NCBI GenBank assembly: GCA_013695295.1
Contig: JACDAS010000122.1
Span: 1 to 15,001 of the forward strand
Reading direction: 5' to 3'
DNA: 15,001 nt
DNA from: Actinomycetota bacterium
GTDB taxonomy: Bacteria; Actinomycetota; Thermoleophilia; Gaiellales; Gaiellaceae
Part shown: positions 14,295-15,001 of the stretch, one piece after another
Layout: the number at the start of each line of letters is the position of its first letter
Numbering within the stretch: the stretch's first letter is position 1
Position numbers and translations under genes: made by a program
The notes under the pieces: generated by a model
Databases searched by the model: none
What the model was told of the DNA's origin: nothing
The model's input: the letters and a program-made list of their open reading frames with translations, nothing else

Positions 14295-14720
14295 GTGACC
14301 GAGCTCGCCGAACCGCTCAGGACGACCCCGCTGCTGACGCTGACCGAGACCGCTGCCGAGAAGATCAGGGAGCTGATCGCCGAGGATCCTGCGGAGGACG
14401 TCTCGGTGCTCCGGGTTGCGGTTCAGGGCGGCGGCTGCTCCGGATTCCAGTATGCGCTCGGATTCGACCGCGGCCCGCAGGAGGGCGACCACGAGCTCGA
14501 GCTCCACGGCGTCCCCGTCGTCGTCGACCCCTACAGCGCCCCATACCTGCGCGGCGCCTCGATCGACTTCCTGAACGGGCTGCAGGAGTCCGGCTTCAAA
14601 ATCGACAATCCGAACGTCTCGTCGGCGTGCGGGTGCGGCCACTCGTTCCAGGTGCCCGAAGGCGAGGAGCTTCCCGAGGGAACGAGCGCCGGCGGCTGTG
14701 GCTCCGGCTGTAGCCACTGA
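14295..14720 (+). CDS. erpA: A-type iron-sulfur carrier / insertion protein (ErpA/IscA family)
   Basis: The product has 141 residues of the HesB/IscA family, which carries Fe-S clusters to target enzymes. The three ligand cysteines are Cys48 (GGGCSGFQY), Cys112 and Cys114 (SACGCGHSF), spaced C-x63-C-x-C as in the family. The FKIDNPNV motif (101-108) favours the ErpA branch over IscA. After the CGCG motif there is an unusual tail of about 23 residues ending GGCGSGCSH, adding Cys135, Cys139 and a terminal His; E. coli ErpA and IscA end soon after CGCG. The GTG at 14295 is the start; the ATG at 14287 is out of frame. It is divergent from nuo, whose product needs about nine Fe-S clusters. The TGA stop lies within a hairpin. 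The exact subfamily is an inference. Confidence 0.93.
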   Translation: MTELAEPLRTTPLLTLTETAAEKIRELIAEDPAEDVSVLRVAVQGGGCSGFQYALGFDRGPQEGDHELELHGVPVVVDPYSAPYLRGASIDFLNGLQESGFKIDNPNVSSACGCGHSFQVPEGEELPEGTSAGGCGSGCSH

Positions 14721-14742
14721 AAGTCCTCCCGGACTTTCAGTG
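14715..14742 (+). terminator. Hairpin at the end of erpA (stop codon inside the stem)
   Basis: The arms 14715-14726 (CACTGAAAGTCC) and 14731-14742 (GGACTTTCAGTG) are perfectly complementary over 12 bp, with the four-base loop TCCC. The left arm contains the last erpA codon and the TGA. Bases after it (ATGTAAGA) contain no T-run, so it is not a standard Rho-independent terminator, but its position favours termination or 3'-end stabilisation. Confidence 0.65.
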
Positions 14743-14812
14743 ATGTAAGACCTCGCGGCGCCCGCACGGCGGCCAGCCGGAGAGGCGCGCGGGAAGAGCC
14801 ACGCCTGCCGGG

Positions 14813-14845
14813 GCCAGGTCCGAGTGCCTGGCACCGGGACCTGGC
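14813..14845. repeat. Nested palindrome containing repeat copy 1
   Basis: Outer arms GCCAGGTCC (14813-14821) and GGACCTGGC (14837-14845) are complementary over 9 bp. The loop holds GTGCCTGGCAC (14824-14834), itself a palindrome around a central T. The 17-base element GTGCCTGGCACCGGGAC (14824-14840) recurs at 14938-14954 without change, and its last 15 bases recur at 14894-14908. Confidence 0.75.
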
Positions 14846-14871
14846 TCTCCAGGACAGCGGTTCCACACCGT

Positions 14872-14911
14872 GAGCGCGCCAGGAGACTCCGGGGCCTGGC
14901 ACCGGGACTCG
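14872..14911. repeat. 40-bp direct repeat, copy A
   Basis: The unit begins GAGCGCGCCAGG and ends GCCTGGCACCGGGACTCG. It matches 14918-14957 with two differences (A/G at unit position 13 and G/T at position 22). The G at position 22 breaks the outer part of the GGTGCCTGGCACC palindrome in this copy. Confidence 0.85.
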
Positions 14912-14917
14912 GCCAGC

Positions 14918-14957
14918 GAGCGCGCCAGGGGACTCCGGTGCCTGGCACCGGGACTCG
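14918..14957. repeat. 40-bp direct repeat, copy B
   Basis: This is the second copy of the 40-bp unit, starting 46 bases after copy A with six bases (GCCAGC) between them. It contains the intact 13-base palindrome GGTGCCTGGCACC (14937-14949). Both copies lie in non-coding DNA. Confidence 0.85.
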
Positions 14958-15001
14958 TCCCAAACGGCGGGTGGCCAAGGCGCTGCGGACGTCGCACGGC
15001 C

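Larger units (their letters stand above)
14743..15001. other. Gene-free region right of erpA
   Basis: No convincing gene is seen in these 259 bases on either strand. Reading frames here are short and give Pro/Gly/Arg-rich products caused by the repeats. The region holds the palindromic repeat cluster listed separately (14813-14957). A GTG at 14971 opens a frame running off the window, too short to judge. Confidence 0.6.

Noticed and set aside
14202..14978. Long minus-strand open frame over erpA and the repeats (about 258 codons)
   Set aside because: It is antisense to the clear erpA gene. Its product is Arg/Pro/Gly-rich and contains VPVPGT-like echoes of the DNA repeats, and it resembles no family I know.
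14971..15001. Possible start of a plus-strand gene (GTG at 14971 after GGCGG)
   Set aside because: Only ten codons are visible before the window ends, so there is no basis to call it.
1..15001. CRISPR arrays, tRNA/rRNA genes, insertion sequences, prophage or defence genes
   Set aside because: None was seen. The window is filled by a conserved housekeeping operon, and the only repeats are the short palindromes near the right edge.

Overview
The window is almost entirely one operon for the 14-subunit proton-pumping NADH:quinone oxidoreductase (respiratory complex I, NDH-1). It lies on the minus strand in the order nuoA-B-C-D-E-F-G-H-I-J-K-L-M-N, reading from about 14131 down to the left edge, where nuoN runs off the window. 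A divergent plus-strand gene, erpA (an A-type iron-sulfur carrier), starts 163 bp from nuoA. To its right is a gene-free stretch with a hairpin at the end of erpA and a cluster of short palindromic repeats.

The DNA is very GC-rich. Nine of the 14 nuo genes start with GTG, nuoC and nuoD are separate genes, and NuoG keeps the extra N7 cluster ligands. The erpA start looks leaderless (a TANNNT box six bases before the GTG). Together these suggest a high-GC actinobacterium, perhaps of the Thermoleophilia (Gaiellales/Solirubrobacterales) type. The taxonomic call is inference from style, not from a marker gene.

Layout: 1-1484 nuoN (partial), 1481-2932 nuoM and 2947-4932 nuoL form the antiporter-like membrane arm. 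4929-5237 nuoK and 5237-5821 nuoJ follow. 5818-6315 is nuoI (clusters N6a/N6b) and 6315-7304 nuoH (quinone site). 7301-9541 nuoG, 9538-10854 nuoF and 10847-11311 nuoE form the NADH-oxidising module. After a 67-bp gap holding a 13-bp perfect hairpin come 11379-12647 nuoD, 12661-13206 nuoC, 13203-13772 nuoB and 13769-14131 nuoA. Ten of the 13 gene junctions overlap by 1, 4 or 8 bases, so translation is probably coupled. The exceptions are C/D (13 bases), D/E (67 bases) and L/M (14 bases).

How it works together: NADH passes electrons to FMN in NuoF, then through Fe-S clusters in NuoF, G, I and B to quinone at the NuoD/B/H interface. The released energy drives proton movement through NuoH/A/J/K and NuoL/M/N. 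All expected Fe-S ligands are present (nine clusters by motif). An Fe-S carrier gene transcribed from the same intergenic region fits this demand.

This is not a novel system as a whole, but several details deserve attention. NuoL lacks the otherwise conserved membrane glutamate of its TM5, although NuoM and NuoN keep theirs. Two separate genes (nuoD and erpA) end with the TGA stop embedded in a hairpin sharing the core TGAAAG...CTTTCA, without a T-tract. The right edge carries a GTGCCTGGCAC-type repeat family, including a near-identical 40-bp direct repeat. NuoF has an altered FMN-loop sequence.
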